64,000 nt of DNA, from contig JACKHS010000016.1 in assembly GCA_020638875.1 (NCBI GenBank), forward strand, positions 20,159 to 84,158. The letters are read 5' to 3'. Shown here one piece after another: positions 25,786-34,112 of this stretch. Each line of letters begins with the position of its first letter. Position 1 is the first letter of the stretch. Made by a program: the position numbers and the translations under genes. Source of the stretch: Planctomycetota bacterium (GTDB taxonomy: Bacteria > Planctomycetota > UBA1135 > GCA-002686595). The notes under the pieces are model-generated. The model had not been told where the DNA came from. It saw only the letters and a list, made by a program, of their open reading frames with translations, and made no database searches.

Positions 25786-25803
25786 ACCTCCGAGAACGGA
25801 AGC

Positions 25804-27075
25804 ATGGTCCAGATCAACTTCGCCCAGAAGCAGGTCAACGCGAAGATCGTCTACTACGGCCCGGGCATGTCGGGCAAGACGACCAACCTCGAGGTCATCC
25901 ACCAGCGTGCCCCCGAGCCGAACCGCGGTGATCTCACCTCCATCAGCACCGATGGGGATCGCACGCTCTTCTTCGACTTCATGCCGCTCGACCTGGGAAC
26001 GGTCGCGGGCATGCGGACGTGCTTCCAGGTCTACACGGTGCCCGGACAGGTCTACTACAACTCCACGCGCAAGCTCGTGCTGCAGGGCGTGGACGGGGTG
26101 ATCTTCGTCGCGGACTCCTCCCCCGACATGATGGAGGAGAACCTCGAGTCGCTGCGCAACCTGCAGGAGAACCTGTCGGAGTACGGCCGCAGCTCCGAGG
26201 AGATCCCGCTGGTCATCCAGTACAACAAGCGCGACATCCCGGGCGCCCTCCCGATCGAGGTGCTCGAGGAGAAGCTCAACCAGCGCGGCGCCCCGGCCTT
26301 CGAGGCCATCGCCAACACCGGTCAAGGCGTCTTCCCGACGCTGAAGGCGCTGGCCGCGGCCGTGCTCGACTCGCTGCACAAGAGCAGCGGCAGCTCGGTG
26401 CCCGCCTCCGCGCCCGCGGCGCAACCCGTCGCTGCGCCGCAGGCGGCGACCGCGCAGCCGAGCGCGCCGGCGCCCGCCGCGGCTCCCGCGCCGCAGCGGC
26501 AGACGATCTCCATGAGCCAGACCGGCTTCCACAAGGCGCCGTCGCTGCCGTTGCAGGGCGCGGCCGCGCCGAGCGAGGCGCAGGCTCCCGACAAGGGCGC
26601 GCGGCCGCCGCAGAACGCGGCGACCACGCCCGGTCCGCAGGCGCTGGGCGGTCTGCAGCTCAAGGGCGGCAGCGAGGGCGACGGCGGCGGCCTGCGCATG
26701 GCGCAGCCCGCGACGCCGCCGGCACCGGAGCAACCGCCGACGCAGCCTTCGCTGAGCATGGCGGTACCGCCGCAGCCGCCGGCCGCGGCGCCCGCGCCGA
26801 CGCAGGCTCCGCCCGCGACCGCGACGGCGACGGCGAAGCCGCAGACGCCGCCGGCCAACCGGCCGGCGACCCCGGGCTCGATGATGCGCCCCGACGGCGG
26901 CAGTCCGCCGCCGCGTCGCGCACCGGCGAGCAAGTCCTTCCCGTCGAAGGTCCAGGAAGCGCACGCCACGCCGAAGGGCGGCAAGCCCAAGAGCGCTGCG
27001 TTGACCGTGTTGATCGTCGTCGCCTCGATCGGCCTCGGCGCCGCGCTGGGCAGCTTCGTTCTGCAGATCCTCTGA
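25804..27075 (+). CDS. mglA: MglA-like small Ras-family GTPase with long linker and C-terminal membrane anchor
   Basis: This is a bacterial Ras-like GTPase. In Myxococcus and related bacteria MglA is the polarity switch for gliding and type IV pilus motility. The G domain covers residues 1-195. It has P-loop GPGMSGKTT (19-27), switch II TVPGQVYYN (78-86), the MglA signature KLVLQGVDGVIFVADS, and base-specificity motif NKRD (141-144). Unlike the roughly 195-residue canonical MglA, this protein continues with about 190 residues of Ala/Pro/Gln-rich linker. It ends in a hydrophobic span (LTVLIVVASIGLGAALGSFVL), so it should be tail-anchored in the inner membrane. It sits between Roadblock genes. 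The first half is highly conserved in type, and the tail is the unusual part. Confidence 0.9.
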   Translation: MVQINFAQKQVNAKIVYYGPGMSGKTTNLEVIHQRAPEPNRGDLTSISTDGDRTLFFDFMPLDLGTVAGMRTCFQVYTVPGQVYYNSTRKLVLQGVDGVIFVADSSPDMMEENLESLRNLQENLSEYGRSSEEIPLVIQYNKRDIPGALPIEVLEEKLNQRGAPAFEAIANTGQGVFPTLKALAAAVLDSLHKSSGSSVPASAPAAQPVAAPQAATAQPSAPAPAAAPAPQRQTISMSQTGFHKAPSLPLQGAAAPSEAQAPDKGARPPQNAATTPGPQALGGLQLKGGSEGDGGGLRMAQPATPPAPEQPPTQPSLSMAVPPQPPAAAPAPTQAPPATATATAKPQTPPANRPATPGSMMRPDGGSPPPRRAPASKSFPSKVQEAHATPKGGKPKSAALTVLIVVASIGLGAALGSFVLQIL

Positions 27076-27088
27076 TCAGGAGCCAGTC

Positions 27089-27604
27089 ATGACGCACGAC
27101 GAGAAGCTTCGCCAGGCCCAACTGGTCTTCTACGCCGAGGACGTGAGCGAGATCGAGCAGGAGCTCGACGGCTTCCTCGAGCTCTCCGGCGCGCGCTGCG
27201 CCATGCTGATCGATCGCGGCGGTCACCTCGTGACGCGTCGCGGCGAGTCGGTGGGCGAGTCGCCCGAGTCCGTCGCCGCGCTGGCCGCGGGCTCCTTCGC
27301 CGCCACGCGCGAGATGGCGCGCCTGATGGGGGAGGACGACTTCAACACGCTCTTCCACCAGGGCACGCGCGAGAGCATCCAGCTCTCGCAGATCGGCGAC
27401 CGCGCGCTCTTCGCGATCGTGTTCGACGACCGCAGCAACCTCGGCCTCGTGCGCTTCTACGCCGAGGAGAGCCAGGGACGCCTGCGCGAGCTGTTCCAGG
27501 AGATGACCCGCCGCCAGGCGGAGCGCGTCGACGAGGACCCCGCGCGAGGGCTCGCGGCCGACTTCTCCTCGAGCGCCGCCGCCGCCCTGGACGAGCTGTT
27601 CTGA
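27089..27604 (+). CDS. mglB: Roadblock/LC7 (MglB-type) protein, GTPase partner
   Basis: The 171-residue protein has a Roadblock/LC7 domain at about residues 20-130. The marks are QELDGFLELSGARCAMLIDRGGHLVTRRG (helix, then the two hallmark strands), FNTLFHQGTRESIQLSQIGDRALFAIVFD, and a final helix LRELFQEMTRR. This matches MglB, the GTPase-activating partner of MglA. AGGAG lies 6 bases before the ATG. It is the last gene of the operon and is followed by a strong hairpin at 27629-27666. Confidence 0.85.
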   Translation: MTHDEKLRQAQLVFYAEDVSEIEQELDGFLELSGARCAMLIDRGGHLVTRRGESVGESPESVAALAAGSFAATREMARLMGEDDFNTLFHQGTRESIQLSQIGDRALFAIVFDDRSNLGLVRFYAEESQGRLRELFQEMTRRQAERVDEDPARGLAADFSSSAAAALDELF

Positions 27605-27628
27605 GCTTCGAGCGGGCTCCGCTCCCGG

Positions 27629-27666
27629 CCGCGCGGGCCGGCGCCTCCGCGCGCCGGCCCGCGCGG
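27629..27666 (+). terminator. Strong hairpin ending the MglA/MglB operon
   Basis: Perfect 16-bp arms (27629-27644 and 27651-27666) enclose the loop CTCCGC. There is no T run. It lies 24 bases after the last gene of the operon and before the rpmB promoter. Confidence 0.6.
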
Positions 27667-27737
27667 CGTTCCGGGGCCCTCGGCGCGGCCGGGGCGGGCG
27701 CCGCGCGGCACCTCCCGGGACGGCGCCCGGGCGGGGC

Positions 27738-27766
27738 TTGCACGGCTCCGCCGGGCCCGCTATCCT
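27738..27766 (+). promoter_or_regulatory. Promoter of rpmB
   Basis: TTGCAC (27738-27743), a 17-base spacer and TATCCT (27761-27766). It gives a leader of roughly 77 bases before the rpmB ATG. Confidence 0.65.
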
Positions 27767-27850
27767 CTTCGCCCTTCGACCGGGGTCCCGCCCCGAACCA
27801 CCTCAGGACCCCACAGGCGCCCCTTCGGGCGCGCGACCCCTCAGCGAGCC

Positions 27851-28081
27851 ATGGCACGAGTCTGCGAGTATTGCGGCAAGGGAACGGCCACCGGCGGCAC
27901 CATCGCCCGCCGCGGTCTGCCCAAGAAGAAGGGCGGCGTGGGCCTGCGCATCACCGGGCGCACCAAGCGCACCTTCAAGCCCAACGTCCAGCGCGTGCGG
28001 GCCGTGGTCGATGGCGTGGCCACGCGCGTGAAGATCTGCACGCGCTGCCTCAAGAGCGGCAAGATCGTCAAGCCCGCCTGA
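27851..28081 (+). CDS. rpmB: Large ribosomal subunit protein bL28
   Basis: This 76-residue basic ribosomal protein begins MARVCEYCGKGTATGG. It keeps two CxxC pairs (CEYC and CTRC), as in the zinc-binding version of L28. The NVQRVRAVVDG and LKSGKIVKP blocks are typical. It stands alone with its own promoter; rpmG is not adjacent. Confidence 0.96.
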   Translation: MARVCEYCGKGTATGGTIARRGLPKKKGGVGLRITGRTKRTFKPNVQRVRAVVDGVATRVKICTRCLKSGKIVKPA

Positions 28082-29041
28082 GTCGCTGCCCGGGGAGCTC
28101 CCGGGCCGATCCCGCACGAGCGCGCGCTCGGACCTCGCGGTCCGGGCGCGCGCTGCGTTTCGCGTGAAGGGCGTGCGACGCTGCGTCGCCGGCGATCGCC
28201 GCGAGTGTCGGCGCGGAGGCCGCGCGTCCACGGGGCGCCGTCTCGCTGGGGCGCCGAGCGCGTTGCGACTCGCCGAGCGGGAGCGACTCGTGTTCGCACC
28301 CGACGAGCGCTGGGCGCGTCGCGCGAGGTCGGAGACGGCGCGAGCATGGCGTGTGGACAACGTCGACGCGTCGCCGGTGGAGGTGGCGAGCGCTCGCTGC
28401 TGTTGCATCTCAGTGGTGGAAATGCGCCGCGCGCGCCTCAGGAATTTTCAATCGCACCCCTCGCCGCGGGGCCGCCAGGGCCGCCTCGATGGGGTCCTTC
28501 GCGCGGCGAGAGGCCTCCGCGGGCCCGTCGCTGGGGCTGTGACGTGTCCGTTCTGGGAATGAAATCAAAGAACGGAGGGAGTTTGGTGCGCGCTCGATGA
28601 GCGCCTTCGAGAGCTCGCGCGCCGGCGCTTTCCCGCCCCGCGGATCGACCTCGTTCGCGTCGCGGGACTCGCGCGCGACGCGGAGCGACGCGCGCGCGAG
28701 CGCGACACGTCGACGCGTGTGCAAGCTGCGTCTCTTCAACGGCTTAGCGATGCAGTGCGCACGCCGGCGCGTCGTCACCGCGAGCGCGCGACGCGCATCT
28801 CCGAGCGTCGCGCTATGCGTCGTCGACGTCTCGACACGTCGTGGTGAAGCCGTCACTTCGAGCTCGGCCGCGTCGCGTTGCTCGTAGTGCGAGCGTCATG
28901 GAATCCGACATGCGGGCAGGGAAAGTTGTTGGATGCGGGGCAAGCTCCCGGGAGCAAGCACCGATAGTTCGCTTGATGTCGTGGCTCTAGCGCCCATCGT
29001 GGCGCACTTGATTCGGACACCCAGTCCAAGGAGACCCTTCC
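28082..29041. other. 960-bp stretch without a convincing gene
   Basis: Between rpmB and the H1-like gene I see no protein I can support. Frames such as 28164-28562 and 28205-28600 give Arg-rich products without codon bias. The DNA is less G+C-saturated than the coding parts and holds many CGCG-rich short inverted repeats. One is a CCGTTCT/AGAACGG stem at about 28548-28575. It could hold a small RNA or long regulatory leader, or it could be decayed sequence. I cannot match it to tmRNA, 6S, RNase P or SRP RNA. Confidence 0.5.
28088..28106 (+). terminator. Candidate hairpin after rpmB
   Basis: GCCCGGG (28088-28094), 5-base loop, CCCGGGC (28100-28106), directly downstream of the rpmB stop. A second longer GC-rich hairpin follows at about 28120-28153. 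Neither has a T run. Confidence 0.4.
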
Positions 29042-29245
29042 ATGGCGAAGAAGAAAGCTACCCGCAAGAAGGCGGCCAAGAAGGCCACCACCAAGAAGGT
29101 GACCAAGAAGGCCACCAAGAAGAAGGCGACCAAGAAGAAGGCCGCCAAGAAGAAGGCCACGAAGAAGAAGGCCGCCAAGAAGAAGGCGACCAAGAAGAAG
29201 GCCGCCAAGAAAGCCACCAAGAAGAAGGCGACCCGCCGCCGCTAG
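29042..29245 (+). CDS. Lysine-rich histone-H1-like DNA-binding protein
   Basis: The 67-residue protein is almost entirely Lys, Ala and Thr in degenerate AAKKKATKK repeats, ending RRR. It resembles the C-terminal tail of eukaryotic H1 and bacterial Hc1/AlgP-type proteins, which bind and condense DNA without a folded domain. The repeats are also visible in the DNA as near-identical 24-30-bp units. GGAG lies 9 bases before the ATG. The HU gene begins 27 bases after its stop, so the two nucleoid proteins are probably co-expressed. Confidence 0.88.
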   Translation: MAKKKATRKKAAKKATTKKVTKKATKKKATKKKAAKKKATKKKAAKKKATKKKAAKKATKKKATRRR

Positions 29246-29272
29246 GTCCGGGTTACCTCCGAGGAGCACGTC

Positions 29273-29542
29273 GTGAACAAGAGCCACCTGGTCGCCTACG
29301 TCGCCAGAGAGCTGCAGACGTCCCGTCTGCAAGCGGCCGCCCTTGTCGACACCGTGCTCGCGGGGGTTCGCCAAGGCCTCGTGGAGGACGGCTCGGTCAC
29401 CCTGAGCGGGTTCGGTACCTTCGAGGTCAAGAACCGCAAGGCGCGCGTCGGAAGGAACCCCCAGACCGGGGAGCCCATCCAGATCGACGCCGGGCGGCGA
29501 GTCGGATTCCGGGTCGGCAAGGCCTTGCGCGAGTCCGTCTGA
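29273..29542 (+). CDS. hup: HU/IHF-family DNA-binding protein
   Basis: The 89-residue nucleoid protein begins MNKSHLVAYVARELQTSRLQAAALVD. It carries the family signature GFGTFEVKNRKARVGRNPQT, including the Arg-Asn-Pro tip of the DNA-inserting arm. The start is GTG 29273 with GAGGAG 6 bases upstream. It could be HU or an IHF-like paralog. Two hairpins follow at 29553-29583 and 29633-29664. Confidence 0.94.
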   Translation: MNKSHLVAYVARELQTSRLQAAALVDTVLAGVRQGLVEDGSVTLSGFGTFEVKNRKARVGRNPQTGEPIQIDAGRRVGFRVGKALRESV

Positions 29543-29552
29543 CGCGACACGC

Positions 29553-29583
29553 CCGGCGGAGCGCCTGCGCGGCGCTTCGCCGG
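29553..29583 (+). terminator. Hairpin directly after the HU gene
   Basis: CCGGCGGAGCGC (29553-29564) pairs with GCGCTTCGCCGG (29572-29583) with one G-T pair and a 7-base loop. There is no T run. Confidence 0.45.
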
Positions 29584-29632
29584 TCCCCGATCACGGGCGC
29601 CTGTGGTGTCCGATGTTCCTGAGGGAAGTTCG

Positions 29633-29664
29633 AGCGGCGCGGAGTCCACGGACTCCGCGCCGCT
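29633..29664 (+). terminator. Intrinsic terminator after the HU gene
   Basis: Perfect 15-bp arms (29633-29647 and 29650-29664) with a 2-base loop are followed by TCTGCTTC. It lies between the rightward HU unit and the leftward metG unit. Confidence 0.65.
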
Positions 29665-29700
29665 TCTGCTTCGGGGGCGAGCGCTCGCGGCGGCGGCGGC

Positions 29701-31410
29701 TCAGCCCTGCGCGCGCGCCTCGAGCGCGGCCACCTCGCCGGCGATGCGCTCGTCGTCCAGCTTGGCGAAGAGCCCTTCGACCTCGCCGAGCGGCGTGCCG
29801 CACGGCAGCGTGCGCCACGCGCCGGGGCGCGGCGGCTGCGGCCAGCCCGGCGCCGTGACGGGGCCCGCCTGACCGAGCATCGCCCACAGGCGCTGCGCCT
29901 TGTGCGGCATGAAGGGCGCCATCCAGCGCGCCAGCAGGGCCAGCCACTCGCACGCCGTGTTGAGCACGGCGGCGCAGCGCTCGGGGTCGGTCTTGCGCAG
30001 CGCCCAGGGCGCCAAGCGGTCGACGAAGACGTTGGCCACCGCGGCGTTGGCCACGAAGGTCTCCGCGGCGCGGCGGAAGCGGAACTCGCGCACGTGAGCG
30101 CCGGGGTCGCCGATCGCGCCGCACTCCTCGAGCAGGACGCGATCGAGCTCGACGCAGGTCGCCGCGTCGATGCTCGGCACCTTGCCCTCGAAGTGCTTGT
30201 CGATGAAGCGCAGCACGCGCGTGGCCAGGTTGCCGATCGTGTCGGCCAGCGAGGCGTTGACCGTCGACTGGAAGTCGCCCCAGGTGAACTCGCTGTCGGC
30301 CGTCTCCGGCATCGACGCGATCAGGTGGAAGCGCGCCGCCTCCGCGTCGTAGCTCTCGAAGAACTCGTCGAGCGGCAGCGTCCAGTTCGCGGACGTCGAG
30401 AACTTGCGTCCCTGCAGGTTGTAGAACTCGTTCGCAGGTACCGCCCACGGCAGCACGTAGTCCTGCTGCACGCCCCAGAGCATCGAGGGGAACACCAGGG
30501 CGTGGAAGGGGATGTTGTCCTTGCCGATGAAGTGCACGAGCCGCGTGTCGGGGTCCTGCCACCAGCGCCGCCAGCCCTCGGCGTCGCCGCGCGCCGCGCA
30601 CAGCTCGGCCGTCATCGAGACGTAGCCGATGGGGGCGTCGAACCAGACGTAGAGCACCTTGCCCTCCTCGCCCTCGAGGAACTCGGCGGGCACCGGCACG
30701 CCCCACTTCATGTCGCGCGTGATCGGGCGCGGCTGCAAGTCCTCGAGCATGTTGCCGATGAAGCCGCGCACGTTGGACTTCCACTCGTGCTCGGCGAACC
30801 AGGTCCCGATGTGCGCGTCGCGCAGCTTGGGCAGATCGAGGTACCAGTGCGTCGTCTCGCGCAGCTCGGGCGCGTTGCCGCAGAGCTTGCACGAGGGCTC
30901 GCGCAACTTGGCGGCGTCCAGCCACGACCCGCAGGAGGGGCACTCGTCGCCGCGTGCGGGCGCGTGGCCGCACTTCGGGCACGTGCCGAGGACGTAGCGG
31001 TCCGGGAGGAACATCGCGTCGTGGACGCAGTAGAGCTGCTCGGTCGTGCGCTTCTGCAGGTAGCCGTTCGCCGCCAGGCGCCGGAAGAACTCCTGCGAGA
31101 ACTCCGCGTGGCGCGGGCAGACGCTGGTGCCGCTCCAGACGTCGAACTCGATGCCGAAGCGGTCGAACGTGCGCTTGAACTCGGCGCGCCAGCGCGCGAC
31201 GTACGACGGGTAGTCGACGCCCTCCTGCTCGGCGTTGATCGTGATCGCCGCGCCGTGCTCGTCGGCGCCGCAGACGAAGAGCACGTCCTCGCCCTGCATG
31301 CGCAGCAGGCGGACGTAGACGTCGGCGGGCAGGTACGCGCCGGCGACGTGCCCGAAGTGGATCGGGCCGTTGGCGTAGGGCAGGGCGCTGGTGACGAGGT
31401 AGCGGCTCAC
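29701..31410 (-). CDS. metG: Methionyl-tRNA synthetase
   Basis: This class I synthetase charges tRNA-Met. It is 569 residues long. The N-terminus SALPYANGPIHFGHVAGAYLPADVYVR includes the HIGH motif as HFGH. The zinc knuckle region has CPKCGH, CPSCGSW and CKLCG. The second active-site signature reads KFSTSANW in place of KMSKS. The alpha-helical anticodon domain follows. The C-terminal tRNA-binding (EMAP-like) domain found in many MetRS is absent. The start is GTG 31410 with AGGA upstream. It is the last of four minus-strand genes, 74 bases after the LAB_N gene. Confidence 0.95.
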   Translation of the reverse strand: MSRYLVTSALPYANGPIHFGHVAGAYLPADVYVRLLRMQGEDVLFVCGADEHGAAITINAEQEGVDYPSYVARWRAEFKRTFDRFGIEFDVWSGTSVCPRHAEFSQEFFRRLAANGYLQKRTTEQLYCVHDAMFLPDRYVLGTCPKCGHAPARGDECPSCGSWLDAAKLREPSCKLCGNAPELRETTHWYLDLPKLRDAHIGTWFAEHEWKSNVRGFIGNMLEDLQPRPITRDMKWGVPVPAEFLEGEEGKVLYVWFDAPIGYVSMTAELCAARGDAEGWRRWWQDPDTRLVHFIGKDNIPFHALVFPSMLWGVQQDYVLPWAVPANEFYNLQGRKFSTSANWTLPLDEFFESYDAEAARFHLIASMPETADSEFTWGDFQSTVNASLADTIGNLATRVLRFIDKHFEGKVPSIDAATCVELDRVLLEECGAIGDPGAHVREFRFRRAAETFVANAAVANVFVDRLAPWALRKTDPERCAAVLNTACEWLALLARWMAPFMPHKAQRLWAMLGQAGPVTAPGWPQPPRPGAWRTLPCGTPLGEVEGLFAKLDDERIAGEVAALEARAQG

Positions 31411-31484
31411 GGGGGGTCCTGGCTGCGGGGGGAGGGGCGGGCGCGAATCCTAGCAAGTCGCCGCGCGCCCCCGCGGCCCGGGGC

Positions 31485-32132
31485 TCAGGCCGTGCGGCGT
31501 CGGTGGCCGTACTCGAGCATCAGGTTGCGCGCCGGCGCGACCCACGCGCCGACGAAGCCGATCCAGAACACCGCCTCGCCGATCGCGAGCGTGTACGCGA
31601 GGTTGAGCAGCGAGCCGGTGAGGCACAGCCACCAGAAGGCGGGCGGGAAGTGGCTGTGGCCCGCGCGCTCGGAGAGCCACCACTGGACGAGGAAGCGCGT
31701 CGCCCAGATGGCTTGTCCGGCGAGCCCGGCGACGAGCCAAGGCAGCGCCACGTCGGCGCGCGTGCCGTCGCCGCCCTGCGCCCACGCGACGCCCATCAGC
31801 ACCGCCGCCGCGCCCAGCCCCGCGAGCGCCGCGGGCACGGGGCCGAGGCGCGAGCCGCGCTCGCCGTGCAGCCGCAGGTTGCGCGCGTAGATCGCGGTGT
31901 TCACCAGGTAGCTCGGCAACAGCAACCACTCGCCCAGGCCCAGCGTCGCCGCGCTCAGGCAGAGGGAGCCGCCGAGCGAGATCCACCAGAACAGCGGCGG
32001 GTTCGCGCTGCGCCGCTCACGCTCGGACGCGACCCACTGGACCATCACGCGGCCGAAGAAGAGCACCTGCCCGACGAGCGCGGTCCACTTCCACGGGCCC
32101 CAGTCCCAGATGGGCCACTCGCTGACGTTCAT
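31485..32132 (-). CDS. Membrane protein with two lipid-A-synthase N-terminal (LAB_N-type) domains
   Basis: The 215-residue polytopic protein has about six hydrophobic spans. It contains the LAB_N-type pattern twice: GQVLFFGRVMVQWVASER..RRSANPPLFWWISLGGSL near the N-terminus and ATRFLVQWWLSER..HSHFPPAFWWLCLTGSL in the second half. LAB_N modules are found at the N-terminus of some lipid-A-disaccharide synthases and as stand-alone proteins next to GT2 polyprenyl-phosphate glycosyltransferases. Here the GT2 gene is 4 bases upstream. The role is probably envelope glycolipid modification. The activity itself is unknown. Confidence 0.8.
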   Translation of the reverse strand: MNVSEWPIWDWGPWKWTALVGQVLFFGRVMVQWVASERERRSANPPLFWWISLGGSLCLSAATLGLGEWLLLPSYLVNTAIYARNLRLHGERGSRLGPVPAALAGLGAAAVLMGVAWAQGGDGTRADVALPWLVAGLAGQAIWATRFLVQWWLSERAGHSHFPPAFWWLCLTGSLLNLAYTLAIGEAVFWIGFVGAWVAPARNLMLEYGHRRRTA

Positions 32133-32136
32133 CGAG

Positions 32137-32949
32137 TCAGCGGCGCGGACGCCCGGTGACCTCGGCGAGCGGGACGCGGATCAGCCGGCCGTGCATCCAG
32201 CGCACGGCGAGCAGGTCCTTGAACGCGCGCCACGCGCGGTTCATCACGCCGTACTTGCTCGTGCCCGCCACGCGCGGCCGGTGCGACACGGGGTGCTCGA
32301 GCACGCGGAAGCCGTGGTAGCGCAGCAGCGTCGGGAAGAAGCGGTGCAGGCCCTCGAACAGCGGCACGACCTGGATGGCTTCGGCGCGGAAGAGCTTCAG
32401 CGAGCAGCCCGTGTCGCGGATCGAGTCGCGGCTGATCCAGTTGCGCACGCCGTTGGCGATGCGCGAGGAGACGCGCCGCAGCCAGGTGTCGTTGCGCTTG
32501 ACGCGGTAGCCCACGACCGCGTCGTAGTCGCCCAGCACCGCGAGCATGCCCGGGATGTCCGCGGGGTCGTTCTGCAGGTCCGCGTCGAGCGTGACGATCA
32601 GCTCACCGCGCGCGAGTTGCAGGCCGACGCCCATGGCCGCGGTCTGCCCGCGGTTCTCGTCGAAGAACACGCCGACCACGCGCGGGTCCGCGGCGGCGAG
32701 CTCGTGGATCAAGGCGGCCGAACCGTCGCGGCTGCCGTCGTCGACGAGCACCAGCTCCCACGACTCGACGTCCGCGAGGGCCGCGACCACGGCGTCGTGG
32801 AGCGGGCGCAGGTTGGCCTCCTCGTCGTAGACCGGGGCCACGAGCGAGAGGCGCGGCGCGGGCCCCGCCGCGGGGAACTCGCGGGCGACCTCGCCGAGGA
32901 CGATGGAGGTGCGCTTCAAGGTGCGGACGCCGGGCGGACGGCGGCCCAT
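32137..32949 (-). CDS. GT2-family glycosyltransferase (DPM1/polyprenyl-phosphate type)
   Basis: The 270-residue protein has a GT-A fold. LSLVAPVYDEEANL is near residue 33, LVLVDDGSRDGSA follows, and the metal-binding DXD region is LDADLQNDP. ENRGQTAAMGVGLQLARGE and DTGCSLKLFR are typical of dolichol- or undecaprenyl-phosphate sugar transferases. No C-terminal membrane helices are present, so it probably works with the adjacent LAB_N membrane protein (4-bp gap). The sugar is unknown. Undecaprenyl phosphate is a likely acceptor. Confidence 0.85.
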   Translation of the reverse strand: MGRRPPGVRTLKRTSIVLGEVAREFPAAGPAPRLSLVAPVYDEEANLRPLHDAVVAALADVESWELVLVDDGSRDGSAALIHELAAADPRVVGVFFDENRGQTAAMGVGLQLARGELIVTLDADLQNDPADIPGMLAVLGDYDAVVGYRVKRNDTWLRRVSSRIANGVRNWISRDSIRDTGCSLKLFRAEAIQVVPLFEGLHRFFPTLLRYHGFRVLEHPVSHRPRVAGTSKYGVMNRAWRAFKDLLAVRWMHGRLIRVPLAEVTGRPRR

Positions 32950-32990
32950 AGGATGGCACGGGCCCCGCGCGAGGCAAGGGCGGCGCGGGC

Positions 32991-34112
32991 TCAGCGCGGC
33001 GCGTCGCGGCGCAGCTCGCGCGGTCGCAGGCGGTCCTTGTCCAGGCGCACCAACAGCCACAGGCCGCCGATCGAGGCCCCCGGCACCATCACCAGCGGTC
33101 CGAGCACGGGGATCAGGAACAACAGGCTCGCCACGGCGCCGAAGGCCGTGAACGGCATCCAGTTGTCGAGCATGAACTCGATGCGCGTGCCCAGCGGCCA
33201 GCCGCGCCGCGAGAAGGGGATGTCGAGCAGCGTGATGGCCGTGCCGAAGCCGGCGATGGCCATGAAGAGCGGCAGCCCGAGGATCGGGACGAACTTGAGC
33301 GGCAGGCACACCAGGAGCAGCGCGCCGACCATCAGCGAGGCCTTGATCGAGACCCACAGCGTGTGCCCCTCGAGGCGCACGACCCAGCCCAGCCAGCGGC
33401 CGTACTCGGGCTGCACCTGGCCGGCGAACAGGAACGGCGTCGGCACGGCGAGCAGCAGCAACCACCCGGGCCAGCCGGGGACGAGCCAGCCGGCGACGAA
33501 CAGCGCGAGCGCCGGCGCGCCCGCGAGCAGCGACAGCCGTACGCAGCGCTGCGTGGGCAGCGCGGTGGGGCGCTCGAGGTCGTCACGCGGGTCGCGGCCG
33601 AACCAGCGCTCCTCGATGCGCCCCTGGATCTCGTCGAGGAACGGGCCGGCGATGGCCTCGTACACGATCGAGAACGCGTAGAGCGCCACCACGGACGACA
33701 CGACGAGCCAGAGCAGGATGCCGGTCAGCTTGGCGAAGAACGCGGCGACGCCCTTCTTCACGAGCCACAGCAGCGCGACCTCGAGCCAGTGCCACTGCAG
33801 GCCGAGCTGCTCGACGTCCTCGGGCGTCGCGAGCCCGACGAGCACGTCGACCAGCCCCAGCGCCCAGACGAACAGCGCGACGAACGCCGCGAAGGTCAGC
33901 AGCACCGGCGGGATCAGCCAGCGCTTCACGCCCGACGTCGTGGCCAGCAGGAACAGCCCGTTGGGCACCGCGCGAACCCCGTCCAGCAGCGCGCGGAAGC
34001 CGCCCACGCGCGCGTCGCGCAGCGAGGGATCGCGGCTCTCGTGCCCGCAGTGCGGGCAGTCGGCGGCGGGGGCGTCGTAGCCGCAGAGTCGGCAGGGCGT
34101 GGCGCGCAACAT
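32991..34112 (-). CDS. EI24-like polytopic membrane protein with N-terminal zinc ribbon
   Basis: The 373 residues start with a short zinc-ribbon motif (C7, C10, C19, C22 in CRLC and CPHC). A membrane domain with about six spans follows. The pattern FRALLDGVRAVPNGLFLLA, FSIVYEAIAGPFLDEIQGRIEE and a late IPVLGPLVMVPGASIGG resembles the EI24/CysZ-type family (PF07264). CysZ is a sulfate permease, but many family members have other or unknown roles. No cys genes are near. It is the first gene of the minus-strand group leading to metG. The ATG at 34112 puts the Cys motif at the N-terminus. Confidence 0.72.
   Translation of the reverse strand: MLRATPCRLCGYDAPAADCPHCGHESRDPSLRDARVGGFRALLDGVRAVPNGLFLLATTSGVKRWLIPPVLLTFAAFVALFVWALGLVDVLVGLATPEDVEQLGLQWHWLEVALLWLVKKGVAAFFAKLTGILLWLVVSSVVALYAFSIVYEAIAGPFLDEIQGRIEERWFGRDPRDDLERPTALPTQRCVRLSLLAGAPALALFVAGWLVPGWPGWLLLLAVPTPFLFAGQVQPEYGRWLGWVVRLEGHTLWVSIKASLMVGALLLVCLPLKFVPILGLPLFMAIAGFGTAITLLDIPFSRRGWPLGTRIEFMLDNWMPFTAFGAVASLLFLIPVLGPLVMVPGASIGGLWLLVRLDKDRLRPRELRRDAPR

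Noticed and set aside
28164..28856. Several 60-150-residue ORFs between rpmB and the H1-like gene
   Set aside because: Arg-rich, low-complexity products on both strands with no ribosome-binding sites or motifs.
28987..29220. Minus-strand ORF rich in Phe, Leu, Ala and Val opposite the H1-like gene
   Set aside because: It is the antisense of Lys codons (AAG to CTT) and mimics a membrane protein.
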